Positions 1-8,287 are shown, numbered from the stretch's first letter. The stretch: DNA of 28,213 nucleotides from CAZPUI01 sp964415525 (GCA_964415525.1 CAYQAS010000053.1:1-28213); one strand, 5' to 3'. A program made the numbers and translations. Notes: generated from the letters alone by a model not told the origin.

Positions 1-466
1 TGTCGGTTGTGTGCGGCGGGCCGCGCTCTAAGGGCTGGTGGAAGATCCACTGGGACCACTTCACTTAGGCCGGATCCGTGTTGTCCACCTCGCGGTACCA
101 GTCATATCTGAGGCCCGGAGCCTTGATCGGGCGACGGAAGGTGTTGATGTTCTTCTCGGTGGTGACCCTGGGATGCTCGCCCGTCTGGATGGCGTATTGC
201 TCGGCGGGAAGACCGAAGGCGTCCCAGCCCATGGGGTGGAGCACCGCGTAGCCCTGGGCGCGCAGGGTGCGACAGATGATGTCCGTCGCCGTGTAGCCCT
301 CGGGATGGCCCACGTGCAGGCCCGCGCCGCTGGGATAGGGGAACATGTCCAGGACGTATTTCTTGGGCTTCGCAGGATCCTCGCTGGTAGCGAAGGTCTT
401 GTTCGCGTCCCAGTACGCCTGCCACTTGGGTTCGATCTCGGATGGGTTGTAACGCTCGTGAGCCAT
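1..466 (-). CDS. leuS: Leucyl-tRNA synthetase, N-terminal part, with an in-frame stop near the window edge
   Basis: Class I aminoacyl-tRNA synthetase that charges tRNA-Leu in the cytoplasm. The first ~105 residues read cleanly as bacterial LeuRS: YNPSEIEPKWQ at the start, then the HIGH-region block PYPSGAGLHVGHPEGYTATD and the GWDAFGLPAEQYA block. The ATG at 466 is preferred because MAHERYNPSEIEPKW matches the usual family start; an in-frame ATG at 502 is possible. From about base 130 down to base 1 the reading frame persists but departs from the family at many single positions (RRP for RRQ, APG for ALG, RYDWY, NTDP for TTDP), and codon 134 is TAA (65-67) where the family has Tyr. Beyond the stop the same frame still reads a recognisable KWSQWIF. 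This looks like base errors at a contig end or a decaying gene copy. The rest of the gene lies outside the window. Confidence 0.85.
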
Positions 467-568
467 GGATTCCGCCAAAGAGAAATGACCGTAATCCATC
501 GAGATTAGCACCCTGCCCACGGTCGCCCGAGGACGGATCACCATGCACTGGCGCGCCTTATGGGTGGA

Positions 569-1834
569 TCAACTGGAATGGGTCGCCAGACGGAGATCCT
601 CCACGGCGCCAACCCACCAGGCTTCCTCCGGCGCGGAGAACGGCAGGAACCGCAGGCGAGGCCCCATGCCCCAGATCAGCGCGGGATCCTGATCCGAAGA
701 GAGAACTCCCACCGCCGTGTGGGGTCTGCCCTTGAGCATCGACTGGAGCCGTTTCGCGAAGGACAGGGACTCCTCTCCCTCCTGGATCGCAAGGTCCATG
801 GCCAGCAGCACCAGGAGCGGCACCACGGGATCCATCAGCAGCTCGGGTTGCCAGACGTCCGCTGATTCCACCCGGAGGAACCCGTTCCGGTATAGGCAGT
901 CCCATACGTCACTCCGGGGGGAGCCAGGCGGCATGACGAGAACCACCCGGGTTGAACGCCGAGCTGCCCGAATGGCAGGGGGGAGCATGTCCAACGGATT
1001 GTCTGGAAGGTCTTGGCACCCCCCTTGGATGGGGAGGACCCGAGGTTCCGGCTTAGGTTCAGGCCACTGAAGATGCACGGTTCGGGAGGCCTCGCCCCCA
1101 TCCCCTCCCTGGCGCTGCTCAGCCCGCATGGCGAGGCAGGACATGAGGATCTCCCGCTCCCGGGGTTCCATATCCGAAAAGGCCACACCGAGCAGCAGGC
1201 CTTCCTCCAGGGCCTCCGTGCGCACCACGGCACCCCGTAATTCCAGCAGTGGGAGCCTCGGCAAATTCTGAATGCGGATGGAGGAGAGAAATAGGCCGGG
1301 ATCAAAGAGCGTCGGCTGTATCGGCACGCGCAGACCGTTGTCCAACCGAAGTATCCGGTCGATGCGGATGCCCATCCCACCCACGGAGAGGTTCATGAGC
1401 ATCCCAAGCAACCCCAGGTGTTCCCCTGCCCGCGCCAGGATCTGGACATTCTCCCGGGGTCGGAAGGGATAGCGGACGTGAGCCCGTCGATCGGCGGGAC
1501 GATAGGCATGGGGCAGGGAGAAGTCGTACTGCAGATACTCCTTCCGGCCCTTCAAGGCCGTGGGTGCGTCAAAGCGTCCATCCTGGGAAGTGAAGGTCAT
1601 CTGGAAGCGCGCACCACTGGCGAGGTCCCAGGGAAGCGGTCGCAGCAGTTTCACCGTCATACAGTCCTGGCGGGGCGCCAGATCCTTCACTTCTCCGGTG
1701 AAGGGAGCGGTCTGCCCGCCGTCCACTTTCAGCTGAAATTCCCTGTGGCAGGCCAACAGCTCTTCGATCAGTTCGAGTACGCGCCGCGGATCCTCGAGAC
1801 TCCTCCAGCCCTGTCCGTGCCCGAACATCCGCAT
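569..1834 (-). CDS. PilZ-domain protein with YcgR-like N-domain and receiver-like C-domain
   Basis: Predicted cyclic-di-GMP effector, 421 aa from the ATG at 1834. Residues ~1-110 resemble the YcgR/PilZN type of beta-barrel. The PilZ domain follows, with the c-di-GMP signature RxxxR in RRAHVR (R117 and R121) and NLSVGG (N148, S150, G153). The last ~130 residues look like a degenerate receiver fold: a beta-strand VVLVMP, LLAMDLA at the phospho-acceptor strand, and LPFS where an active receiver has a KP motif. A GTG at 1915 would add 27 residues, but they are unlike family N-termini, and a promoter-like pair at 1856-1884 lies between the two starts, so I prefer the ATG. The gene reads toward leuS, 102 bp away. 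Motility or adhesion control is typical for the family; the partner is unknown. Confidence 0.75.
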   Translation of the reverse strand: MRMFGHGQGWRSLEDPRRVLELIEELLACHREFQLKVDGGQTAPFTGEVKDLAPRQDCMTVKLLRPLPWDLASGARFQMTFTSQDGRFDAPTALKGRKEYLQYDFSLPHAYRPADRRAHVRYPFRPRENVQILARAGEHLGLLGMLMNLSVGGMGIRIDRILRLDNGLRVPIQPTLFDPGLFLSSIRIQNLPRLPLLELRGAVVRTEALEEGLLLGVAFSDMEPREREILMSCLAMRAEQRQGGDGGEASRTVHLQWPEPKPEPRVLPIQGGCQDLPDNPLDMLPPAIRAARRSTRVVLVMPPGSPRSDVWDCLYRNGFLRVESADVWQPELLMDPVVPLLVLLAMDLAIQEGEESLSFAKRLQSMLKGRPHTAVGVLSSDQDPALIWGMGPRLRFLPFSAPEEAWWVGAVEDLRLATHSS

Positions 1835-1855
1835 GGCCGCCCCCAGCCTTGGGCA

Positions 1856-1884
1856 TGTATCGACCCCTCCCCGCCAATGGTTAA
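1856..1884 (-). promoter_or_regulatory. Possible sigma70-type promoter of the PilZ gene
   Basis: On the minus strand TTAACC (1879-1884) and GATACA (1856-1861) are separated by 17 bp. The match to consensus is only moderate. Transcription would begin about 15 bases before the ATG at 1834, which supports that start over the GTG at 1915. Confidence 0.3.
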
Positions 1885-2357
1885 CAGGTCTGCCGAAGAC
1901 GCCAGCGGACGACACTCGCCCGTCATGATCCAGTGAGCGAAGTGCCAGATTCCGTTTTAAATGACGGCATGGGGCCCGTGGAGCCTGGGTTCAGCGAACG
2001 GCATGACCATGCCAACCGCGCTTGGCTGATTTCCGTAGGTAATTTCCACCGAGGAGCGCAGGCTCAGCCTGGCGGAGGCCCGGGGCAGCGCAGCCATCGG
2101 ATAGCTCCAGGGCAGGGTCCTTTTGCGGCCGGATGCCGCCAGGAGCGTCCGATGTGCCTCCCGATTTGATCCTCCGGCCTCTTCCAGGAAGAAGACTTGA
2201 ACCTCTGTGTCTCGGAACGCAGGTCGCCTGCGGCGGAGGTCCTCCAGACAAGGGGCGCCGACCACCCCCAAGACAGGCTTCGGATCCGCTGCGCCTCCGG
2301 AATGAGACCCAACACACCGCCGTCGCCCTCCACGTACTCGTCCCAAGAGGTTCCACC
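1862..2357. other. Interval of ~500 bp without a confident gene, between divergent genes
   Basis: This lies between the PilZ gene (minus) and the glycosyltransferase gene (plus) and should hold the glycosyltransferase promoter, though I see no convincing -35/-10 pair for it. The only coding-like stretch is on the minus strand, about 2271 down to a TAA at 1957. It reads roughly 105 residues with fairly high GC at third codon positions (blocks such as LGVVGAPCLEDL and LRSSVEITYGNQPSAVGMVM). It has no good ribosome-binding site and resembles no family I recognise. It could be a small unknown gene, a remnant or chance. Confidence 0.4.
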
Positions 2358-4637
2358 GTGCCTGACACCACCCTGCCCAACCGCATCGCATTCTTCGGGG
2401 GCTACCTGCCCCGCCTGTGTGGCATTGCCACCTACACCCACGATCTCTGCGAGGCGGTGGCCGCCGCCGTGCCCTCTGCCCAGTGCTTCACGGGGGCGGT
2501 CAATGACCGGATCGAGGGCTACAGCTACCCGCCCCGTGTCCGCTTCGAGGTGGCGGAGAAGGACCTCGACTCCTACCGGCGTGCCGCGGATTTCCTGAAC
2601 TTCAGCAATGCGGATGTGCTCTGCGTGCAGCACGAGTTCGGCATCTATGGCGGCCCCGCGGGGAGCCACCTGCTCGCCCTGCTCAAGGAAGTCCGGATGC
2701 CGGTGGTGACGACGCTCCACACCGTGCTCCGGGATCCCAATGCCGCCCAGCGGGCGGTGATGGATGAGCTCGTGCGGCGCAGCGACCGCCTGGTGGTGAT
2801 GGCCCGCAAGGGCGCGTCCATCCTCACCGAGACCTATGGCGTGGCCCCCGGAAAGATCGACATCATCCCCCACGGCATCCCTGCGATGCCCTTCATCGAG
2901 TCCGACTTCTACAAGGCCCAGTTCGGCGTGGCGGGCCGTCCCGTGCTCCTCACCTTCGGATTGCTGGGCCCCGGCAAGGGGATCGAGCACGCCATCGAGG
3001 CCCTGCCCGAGATCGTGAAGCGGCATCCCGACGTGGTCTATCTCGTGCTCGGCGCCACCCATCCCCACCTGGTCGCCCGGGAAGGTGAGCGCTATCGCCT
3101 GAGCCTGGAGCGGCTGGCGGAGGAGCGCGGGGTCAAGGAACACGTGATCTTCTACGACCGATTCGTGTCCCTGGATGACCTCAAGGAGTTCATCGGCGCC
3201 ACGGACATCTACCTCACACCCTACCTGAACGAGGCCCAGATCACGTCCGGCACGCTCGCCTACGTCTTCGGTGCGGGCAAGGCTGTGGTGTCCACGCCCT
3301 ACTGGCACGCCCAGGAGCTGCTGGCGGAGGGCCGTGGCATCCTGGTGCCCTTCCGGGATCCCCAGGCCATCGCCGAAGGTGTCTGCGCCTATCTCGATGA
3401 TCCCGTGCGGATGCAGTCCACCCGCGAACGGGCGTACCAGATGGGGCGCGAGATGATCTGGCCCACGGTGGCGCTCCAGTTCCTCGCCTCCTTCCAGCGC
3501 GCCCGCACGGAACGCCGGGCCGCCCCGCGCTCGGCCTTCGCGGGCTGGACCCTGGCGAGTCGTCCCTATGATCTGCCGCCCCTGCGGCTGGACCACGTCG
3601 TCCGCATGAGCGACGGCACCGGCATGCTCCAGCACGCCACCTTCAACGTGCCGGACTTCATTGAAGGCTACTGCACCGATGACAATGCCCGTGCCTTCAT
3701 CCTGTGCAACCTTTTGGACGAACTGGGCGGGCGCCCACCCTCTGAGAGCCTGGACCGCTTGGCCACCAGCTACCTGGCCTTTCTGTCCTCGGCCCTGAAT
3801 CGGGAGACGGGCCGCTTCCGCAACTTCATGAACCACAGCCGCCAGTGGCTGGAGGACTCCGGCAGCGAGGACAGCCACGCCCGGGCCCTCTGGGCCGTGG
3901 GCAGCGGCGCGGCCCGCTCCCGCAACGACGGCCACCGGAAACTCTGCACCCAACTCTTCGAGCGAGGACTCCCAGTGGTGTCCTGCTTCACGTCGCCCCG
4001 GGCCTGGGCCTTCACCCTGCTCGGCATCCACGAGTTCCTGCAGCGGTTCCCCGATCACCAAGGCGCAAAGTCCTGCAGCGACGGCCTCACCCGGCGGCTG
4101 GTGGAGCTCTGGAATCACTGCGCCACGGACCACTGGCCCTGGTTCGAGCCCAGTGTCACCTATGACAACGCGAGGCTCTGCCAAGCCCTGCTCCTCGGCG
4201 GCCTGGGCGGTTCAAACCCGGAGGCCCTCGCCATCGGGCTCAAGTCCCTGGGCTGGCTGACCTCGCTGCAGAAGACCCAGGCGGGACACTTCCGCCCCAT
4301 CGGCAACCGTGGCTTCTATCAGCGGGATGGCGCCCGGGCAGACTTCGACCAGCAGCCGGTGGAGGCCCAGGCCATGGTCTCGGCCTGTCTCACCGCCTAC
4401 CGCGCGACTCGGGAAGACACCTGGCTCCGGGAGGCGCGACGGGCCTTCGAGTGGTTCCTGGGGCGCAACGATCTGGGTCTGCCGCTCTACGACGCGGGAA
4501 GCGGCGGTTGCGGCGACGGCCTGCATCCGGATGGCGTGAGCGAGAACCAGGGAGCGGAATCCACCCTGGCCTTCCACCTGGCCCTGGCGGAGATGAGCTT
4601 AGCCGAGCACCTGATCCCCGTGGCGAGCCAGCCATGA
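2358..4637 (+). CDS. GT4 glycosyltransferase fused to an alpha/alpha-toroid domain
   Basis: 759 aa from a GTG at 2358, chosen because AAGAGG sits 7 bp upstream and the GT-B fold begins directly after it; the open frame extends to 2133 without family-like sequence. Residues 8-385 are a GT-B, family 4 transferase: N-terminal Rossmann start AFFGGYLPRLCGIATYT, donor-side GLLGPGKGIEHAIEALPEI (201-219), and the sugar-nucleotide region EAQITSGTLAYVFGAGKAVV followed by GRGILVPF. Residues ~402-759 are a separate helical domain with motifs GYCTDDNARA, WPWFEPSVTYDNARL, QPVEAQAMVSA and DGLHPDGVSENQGAEST, typical of six-hairpin (alpha/alpha)6 glycosidase-like folds. The stop overlaps the start of the GH130 gene (ATGA), so the two are probably translated together. 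Donor and acceptor cannot be read from sequence; a mannosyl donor is an inference from the GH130 partner. Confidence 0.85.
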   Translation: MPDTTLPNRIAFFGGYLPRLCGIATYTHDLCEAVAAAVPSAQCFTGAVNDRIEGYSYPPRVRFEVAEKDLDSYRRAADFLNFSNADVLCVQHEFGIYGGPAGSHLLALLKEVRMPVVTTLHTVLRDPNAAQRAVMDELVRRSDRLVVMARKGASILTETYGVAPGKIDIIPHGIPAMPFIESDFYKAQFGVAGRPVLLTFGLLGPGKGIEHAIEALPEIVKRHPDVVYLVLGATHPHLVAREGERYRLSLERLAEERGVKEHVIFYDRFVSLDDLKEFIGATDIYLTPYLNEAQITSGTLAYVFGAGKAVVSTPYWHAQELLAEGRGILVPFRDPQAIAEGVCAYLDDPVRMQSTRERAYQMGREMIWPTVALQFLASFQRARTERRAAPRSAFAGWTLASRPYDLPPLRLDHVVRMSDGTGMLQHATFNVPDFIEGYCTDDNARAFILCNLLDELGGRPPSESLDRLATSYLAFLSSALNRETGRFRNFMNHSRQWLEDSGSEDSHARALWAVGSGAARSRNDGHRKLCTQLFERGLPVVSCFTSPRAWAFTLLGIHEFLQRFPDHQGAKSCSDGLTRRLVELWNHCATDHWPWFEPSVTYDNARLCQALLLGGLGGSNPEALAIGLKSLGWLTSLQKTQAGHFRPIGNRGFYQRDGARADFDQQPVEAQAMVSACLTAYRATREDTWLREARRAFEWFLGRNDLGLPLYDAGSGGCGDGLHPDGVSENQGAESTLAFHLALAEMSLAEHLIPVASQP

Positions 4638-6091
4638 GCCCGATCCCCCTGCGCACCCACGCCGCCCGCTTCCTGCCCGAGAGCGAACGGGTCCTCATCC
4701 GCCCCTTTCTTCCCGGAAGCACCCATCGCACCACCACCATCATCGGCCGCGCCCTGGCCCTGAGCGAAGCCGAGGTCGACAGAGACCTCGCGGCCCTCAT
4801 CGAAGACTTCGGCGACCGCCACCTGGACCTGGATGCCCAACTGCTGGAGAACTTCGAGCGGGTGCGGTCCAGCCTGTTCACAGAGCGTGCCCTCTCGGAC
4901 AACCGCCAGCGCCTCATCGGTGCCCTCTTCTCCGGCGAGTATGCCCTGGAATCCGCGGCCCTCTTCAATCCCTCCATCGTGGCCCACCCGGACCAGTCCG
5001 GCGTCCCGACGGGAGCGCTGCGCTTCGTCCTGAGCCTGCGCGCCACCGGCGAAGGCCACATCTCGTCCATCGAGTTCCGCACCGGCGTGATCGATACCGA
5101 GGGCGAGGTTCACACCGACCCGGTCACCCGCTTCGTGACCAGTCCCCAGGTCGAACCGAACCCTAGCTATGACAAGGTTCCCTTTCAGGTGAAGCTCCAT
5201 GAGATGGGGTTCGACAACGCCCACGCCACGGCGGTGCTGGCGCCCCTGGCGGATCGGTTCTCCCGCCAGGATCTGAATGCGAGCGTCTCCCGCATCCGCC
5301 TTGAGACCCGCCCCGTAGCGCAGGATCTCGCGAACACCCTCCGCGCCGTCCAGTGGCTGGCGGATTCCAACTACGAGCTGCGCTTCGACCCGGCCCTGCC
5401 CCTCAGCGAATGCGTCCTCTTCCCGGTGTCCGAGAACGAGAGCAATGGGATCGAGGACGCCCGCTTCGTGCGATTCACGGAAGACGACGGAACGGTCCTC
5501 TACTACGCCACCTACACGGCGTACAACGGCCACGCGATCCTGCCTCAGCTCATTGAGACCCGGGACTTCCGCCATTTCCGGGTGCTGACCCTCAATGGTT
5601 CCGCCGTTCAGAACAAGGGCATGGCGCTCTTCCCGCGGCGCATCCGGGGCAACTACGTGATGCTGTCGCGGCAGGACGACGAGAATCTCTTCATCATGTG
5701 CTCCGACAACCCTCACTACTGGAGCGACCCCAAGGTGCTCCTGCGTCCGTCGGAGATGTGGGAGTCCGTGAAGATCGGCAACTGTGGCTCGCCCCTGGAG
5801 ACGGAGGCGGGCTGGCTGGTGCTGACCCACGGCGTCGGCCCCATGCGGAAATACTGCATCGGCGCGGCTCTGCTCGACCTGGACGATCCCACCCGGGTGA
5901 TCGGACGGCTGCGGGAGCCGCTCCTCGTGCCCGAGGGCAGCGGCCGGGAGGGCTATGTGCCCAACGTCGTCTACAGCTGCGGCTCCCTCATCCATGGCCG
6001 CGACCTGATCCTGCCCTACGCCATGAGCGACCGGGCCTCCGCCCTGGTGAGCGTGAGGCTGGAGGATTTGCTGGGGGAACTGAAGGGCTGA
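4634..6091 (+). CDS. GH130-family glycoside phosphorylase (beta-mannoside type)
   Basis: 485 aa, five-bladed beta-propeller enzyme of the GH130 family (older annotation: predicted glycosylase, COG2152). Characterised relatives phosphorolyse beta-mannosides such as beta-1,2-oligomannosides or mannosyl-glucose, giving mannose 1-phosphate. Visible family blocks are SNYELRFDP (245-253), SECVLFPVSENESNGIEDARF (258-278), the KGMALFPRRIRGNYVMLSRQ region (328-347), GNCGSPLETEAGWLVLTHG (382-400) and ILPYAMSD near the end. No signal peptide, so it is cytoplasmic. The ATG at 4634 shares the ATGA overlap with the upstream GT4 gene, which implies coupling and a shared substrate. Which subfamily and linkage it acts on cannot be decided here. 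It ends 6 bp from the convergent TolB-like gene. Confidence 0.88.
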   Translation: MSPIPLRTHAARFLPESERVLIRPFLPGSTHRTTTIIGRALALSEAEVDRDLAALIEDFGDRHLDLDAQLLENFERVRSSLFTERALSDNRQRLIGALFSGEYALESAALFNPSIVAHPDQSGVPTGALRFVLSLRATGEGHISSIEFRTGVIDTEGEVHTDPVTRFVTSPQVEPNPSYDKVPFQVKLHEMGFDNAHATAVLAPLADRFSRQDLNASVSRIRLETRPVAQDLANTLRAVQWLADSNYELRFDPALPLSECVLFPVSENESNGIEDARFVRFTEDDGTVLYYATYTAYNGHAILPQLIETRDFRHFRVLTLNGSAVQNKGMALFPRRIRGNYVMLSRQDDENLFIMCSDNPHYWSDPKVLLRPSEMWESVKIGNCGSPLETEAGWLVLTHGVGPMRKYCIGAALLDLDDPTRVIGRLREPLLVPEGSGREGYVPNVVYSCGSLIHGRDLILPYAMSDRASALVSVRLEDLLGELKG

Positions 6092-6097
6092 CGACGC

Positions 6098-7060
6098 CTA
6101 CCAACGCGGCGCCGTGTCCTTGCCTTCGGGGCTGAAGCTCCAATACGTGAAGATCTCCGTGAGAGGATTCGACGGCAGGCCCCCTGTGCACACCCTGGAC
6201 TTGTCGGTGGTGTTTTCCCAAGTGGAGAAGAGGATTGACTTGCCATCCCGGGAGAGGCCGAGGTGGTCATACCAGTACTGGGACTCGTAGAAATAGATAA
6301 GCACCCTCAGATCGCTTCCATCCGGATTCATGCTGTAGACCCGCTTGGTCTTGGCGGGATAGGCGGATGGATCCTCACTGCAGCAGAGAATCCGGCTGCC
6401 GTCCTGGGTCCAGACCGGGGACCACATTTCCCAGGTCCCTTTGGGATTCTCCTTGGGGGCGATCAACCTGGGCTCGGTCCCGTCCGCCCGCATGACGTAG
6501 AGGGCATAGCTACCCGTGGCGTTGCAGCAATAGGCCAAACGGACTCCGTCGGGAGACCAGGCGGGGCGACTCTCATTCCAGGTGGTGGCCGTCAACTGGA
6601 CCTCTCCGGTGCCATCCGTCTTGATGGTGAACAGGTCGTGGCTCCAACCGGAACTGGCCCGCTCGAATGCGATCCGCGTGCCATCCGGCGACCAGGCAGG
6701 AAACAGCTCGAGTTTCGTGGACCGCGTGAGCCGCCGCACCTGGGTGCCATCGGCGCGCATGGTGTACAGGGCTGCCGCGCCTTCCCGATCACTGATGAAG
6801 GCGATCTGCTTCTTGTCTGGAGACCAGCAGGGATCCGTGTCCGAGGCGAGGTGATTCGTGAGACGCCGAGGCTCCTTGCCCTCCAAGGTCATTGTGTAGA
6901 TCTCGGGATTCCCGTCTCGGGTGGAGGAGAAGACGATCCCACTGCCCTGGGGTTCTGTCACGACTGGAGACAAGGCATCAGGCTTCTTCTCGTCCGCACC
7001 AGGCGTGCAGGCCAGGAACGCAGTGAGCAACACGACGGGAAGGACGCGGATGGGTGACAT
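6098..7060 (-). CDS. TolB-like WD40 (PD40) beta-propeller lipoprotein
   Basis: 320 aa from the ATG at 7060, fixed by AGGAGG five bases upstream. Residues 1-17 are a hydrophobic signal ending in FLAC, with Cys18 as the probable lipidated residue. The rest is a propeller of TolB-type repeats: the motif WSPD(K/G)xxIAF recurs (WSPDKKQIAF, WSPDGTRIAF, WSPDGVRLAY, WTQDGSRIL, LSRDGKSILF), each followed by strands ending in LYxMxxDGT. Such proteins are periplasmic or outer-membrane-tethered scaffolds; this one lacks the N-terminal domain of true TolB and is not next to tol-pal genes, so it is not called tolB. It is divergent from the GH18-like gene and shares its upstream region. Confidence 0.8.
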   Translation of the reverse strand: MSPIRVLPVVLLTAFLACTPGADEKKPDALSPVVTEPQGSGIVFSSTRDGNPEIYTMTLEGKEPRRLTNHLASDTDPCWSPDKKQIAFISDREGAAALYTMRADGTQVRRLTRSTKLELFPAWSPDGTRIAFERASSGWSHDLFTIKTDGTGEVQLTATTWNESRPAWSPDGVRLAYCCNATGSYALYVMRADGTEPRLIAPKENPKGTWEMWSPVWTQDGSRILCCSEDPSAYPAKTKRVYSMNPDGSDLRVLIYFYESQYWYDHLGLSRDGKSILFSTWENTTDKSRVCTGGLPSNPLTEIFTYWSFSPEGKDTAPRW

Positions 7061-7108
7061 GGAAGCCTCCTGGGCCTGCCGAGAGTTAAGGCGCCCGCGG
7101 CAGCCCCA

Positions 7109-7180
7109 GGATCTGGATTCCTCCCCGGGTTTCCCAGATCCACTGCCCAGAAACCCCCGGGGCCACTGCATTCCCAGATC
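7109..7180. repeat. Repeated 10-mer and inverted copy in a divergent promoter region
   Basis: TTCCCAGATC occurs at 7131-7140 and again, exactly 40 bp on, at 7171-7180. An inverted partial copy, GGATCTGG, lies at 7109-7116 and pairs as a perfect 8-bp inverted repeat with CCAGATCC at 7134-7141. The spacing equals about four helical turns, which fits a cooperative protein-binding region between the TolB-like gene and the GH18-like gene. Function is inferred. Confidence 0.4.
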
Positions 7181-7209
7181 ATCGGAGACAGGAGAGAGGT
7201 CGACCGGTT

Positions 7210-7230
7210 GGTTGACCACTACAATCAACC
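7210..7230. promoter_or_regulatory. Inverted repeat upstream of the GH18-like gene
   Basis: GGTTGA (7210-7215) and TCAACC (7225-7230) form perfect 6-bp arms around a 9-bp spacer that contains TACAAT (7220-7225), a -10-like hexamer partly overlapping the right arm. The site lies 39 bp before the GH18-like start codon. An operator overlapping the promoter is plausible but no good -35 box is seen. Confidence 0.3.
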
Positions 7231-7268
7231 ACTTTTCGGCGTCACACTGGCTCCTACCCGGAGCCTTC

Positions 7269-8207
7269 ATGCGCGCTGCCCTGCTCTCCCTGCTGGCCCT
7301 CCCCCTGGCGGCGGGCGACATCGTCGCCTGGGTACCTCCCTACCGGCTGGCGGACAGCCGCAAGGTCCTCAACCATGCTCCCGGGGGCATCACGGCAGAC
7401 AAGTGGGTGACGCGCCTGGGGCTGCAGTTCTGGATCCCCGATGCCGAGGGCAGGCTGCGCTATGCCGAACGGGGCGAGACGCTGACGGATGCCGACGTGG
7501 CCACTTTCCGCACCTGGGCCAAGGCGCACAGCGTGGAAGTGCTGCTCACGGTCTACAACCACGATGGCAAGCACTGGGACTGGGCCCGCGCCCGTAACGC
7601 CTTCAAGGACAAGCGCGGCGCCTTTATCGCCTCCCTGATCGCGGAAATGGAGCGCCACAAGCTCGATGGCATCGATCTCGACCTGGAGGGCGAGGGACAG
7701 CTGGACGCCGATCGCGTCGCCTACGCCGATTTCGTGAAGGCCCTCTCGAAGGCCGTGCGCGCCAAGGGGAAGAAGCTCACCGTGGACACCTTCCACAGCC
7801 CCTGCTTCAACGCGCCGAACATGGAATGGTGGGCGGACTGGAAGGGCGCCGTGGATGGCCTGCACAGCATGGGCTACGGCGATCTGGCGGAAACCAGCAC
7901 CGCGACCTTCACCGCCGAAGGCGACAAGGAACCCTGCGCCGGGGGCGCGCCGATCTTCAAGTTCAGCTGGCAACGGGACTTTGCCCTGAAGGCCGGGTTC
8001 CGCTCCGACCAACTGGGCCTGGGCATCCCCGGCTGGCGCTTCGAGTGGGCGGGTGCTCCACTCACGAAACACCTGGAGGATGCCGCCAAAGTCGGCTCCG
8101 CCGTCGCCATCTGGGACCTCCCCGCCACCCTCGGCAGCGAGAAGGACCCCCGCTGGGGCAGCGCCGAGACGTGGAAGGCACTGGTCCAATTCCGGAGCCG
8201 CCGATAG
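7269..8207 (+). CDS. Secreted GH18-like glycoside hydrolase
   Basis: 312 aa. Residues 1-16 form a signal peptide (MRAALLSLLALPLAAG), so the mature protein starts near DIVAWVPPY and is exported. The body is a GH18-type TIM barrel: first strand VAWVPPYR, then the catalytic signature DGIDLDLE with D133, D136, D138 and the acid/base E140 all present. Further barrel strands end in DGLHSMGYGD and LGIPGWRFEW. GH18 enzymes cleave chitin, peptidoglycan-like or other GlcNAc polymers through a substrate-assisted mechanism; some members are only binding proteins. At 312 aa it is a compact single-domain form with no carbohydrate-binding module. The ATG at 7269 has a GGAG six bases upstream. Substrate is unknown. 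Confidence 0.8.
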   Translation: MRAALLSLLALPLAAGDIVAWVPPYRLADSRKVLNHAPGGITADKWVTRLGLQFWIPDAEGRLRYAERGETLTDADVATFRTWAKAHSVEVLLTVYNHDGKHWDWARARNAFKDKRGAFIASLIAEMERHKLDGIDLDLEGEGQLDADRVAYADFVKALSKAVRAKGKKLTVDTFHSPCFNAPNMEWWADWKGAVDGLHSMGYGDLAETSTATFTAEGDKEPCAGGAPIFKFSWQRDFALKAGFRSDQLGLGIPGWRFEWAGAPLTKHLEDAAKVGSAVAIWDLPATLGSEKDPRWGSAETWKALVQFRSRR

Positions 8208-8244
8208 AGCCCCATCCTCCCTGGCCGGAGGTCGGGCCTCATGG

Positions 8245-8280
8245 CAGGGTGGAGTGCTGCGGAAAGACACCTCCACCCTG
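8245..8280 (+). promoter_or_regulatory. 10-bp perfect hairpin touching the YdeI-like gene's ribosome-binding site
   Basis: CAGGGTGGAG (8245-8254) and CTCCACCCTG (8271-8280) are perfect arms with a 16-base loop. The right arm ends on the first G of GGAG (8280-8283), the probable ribosome-binding site of the gene starting at 8288. There is no T-run, so it is a poor intrinsic terminator for the GH18-like gene; it may partly limit initiation. Confidence 0.45.
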
Positions 8281-8287
8281 GAGACCC

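Noticed and set aside
2064..4184. 706-residue open frame on the minus strand
   Set aside because: It is antisense to the GT4 fusion gene and has no recognisable domain; the plus-strand frame has clear GT-B motifs and a ribosome-binding site.
4487..5995. 502-residue open frame on the minus strand
   Set aside because: It is antisense to the GH130 gene, and no family features are visible.
6098..7060. tolB of the Tol-Pal system
   Set aside because: The propeller repeats fit, but the TolB N-terminal domain is missing, the protein has a lipoprotein signal, and no tolQRA or pal genes are adjacent.
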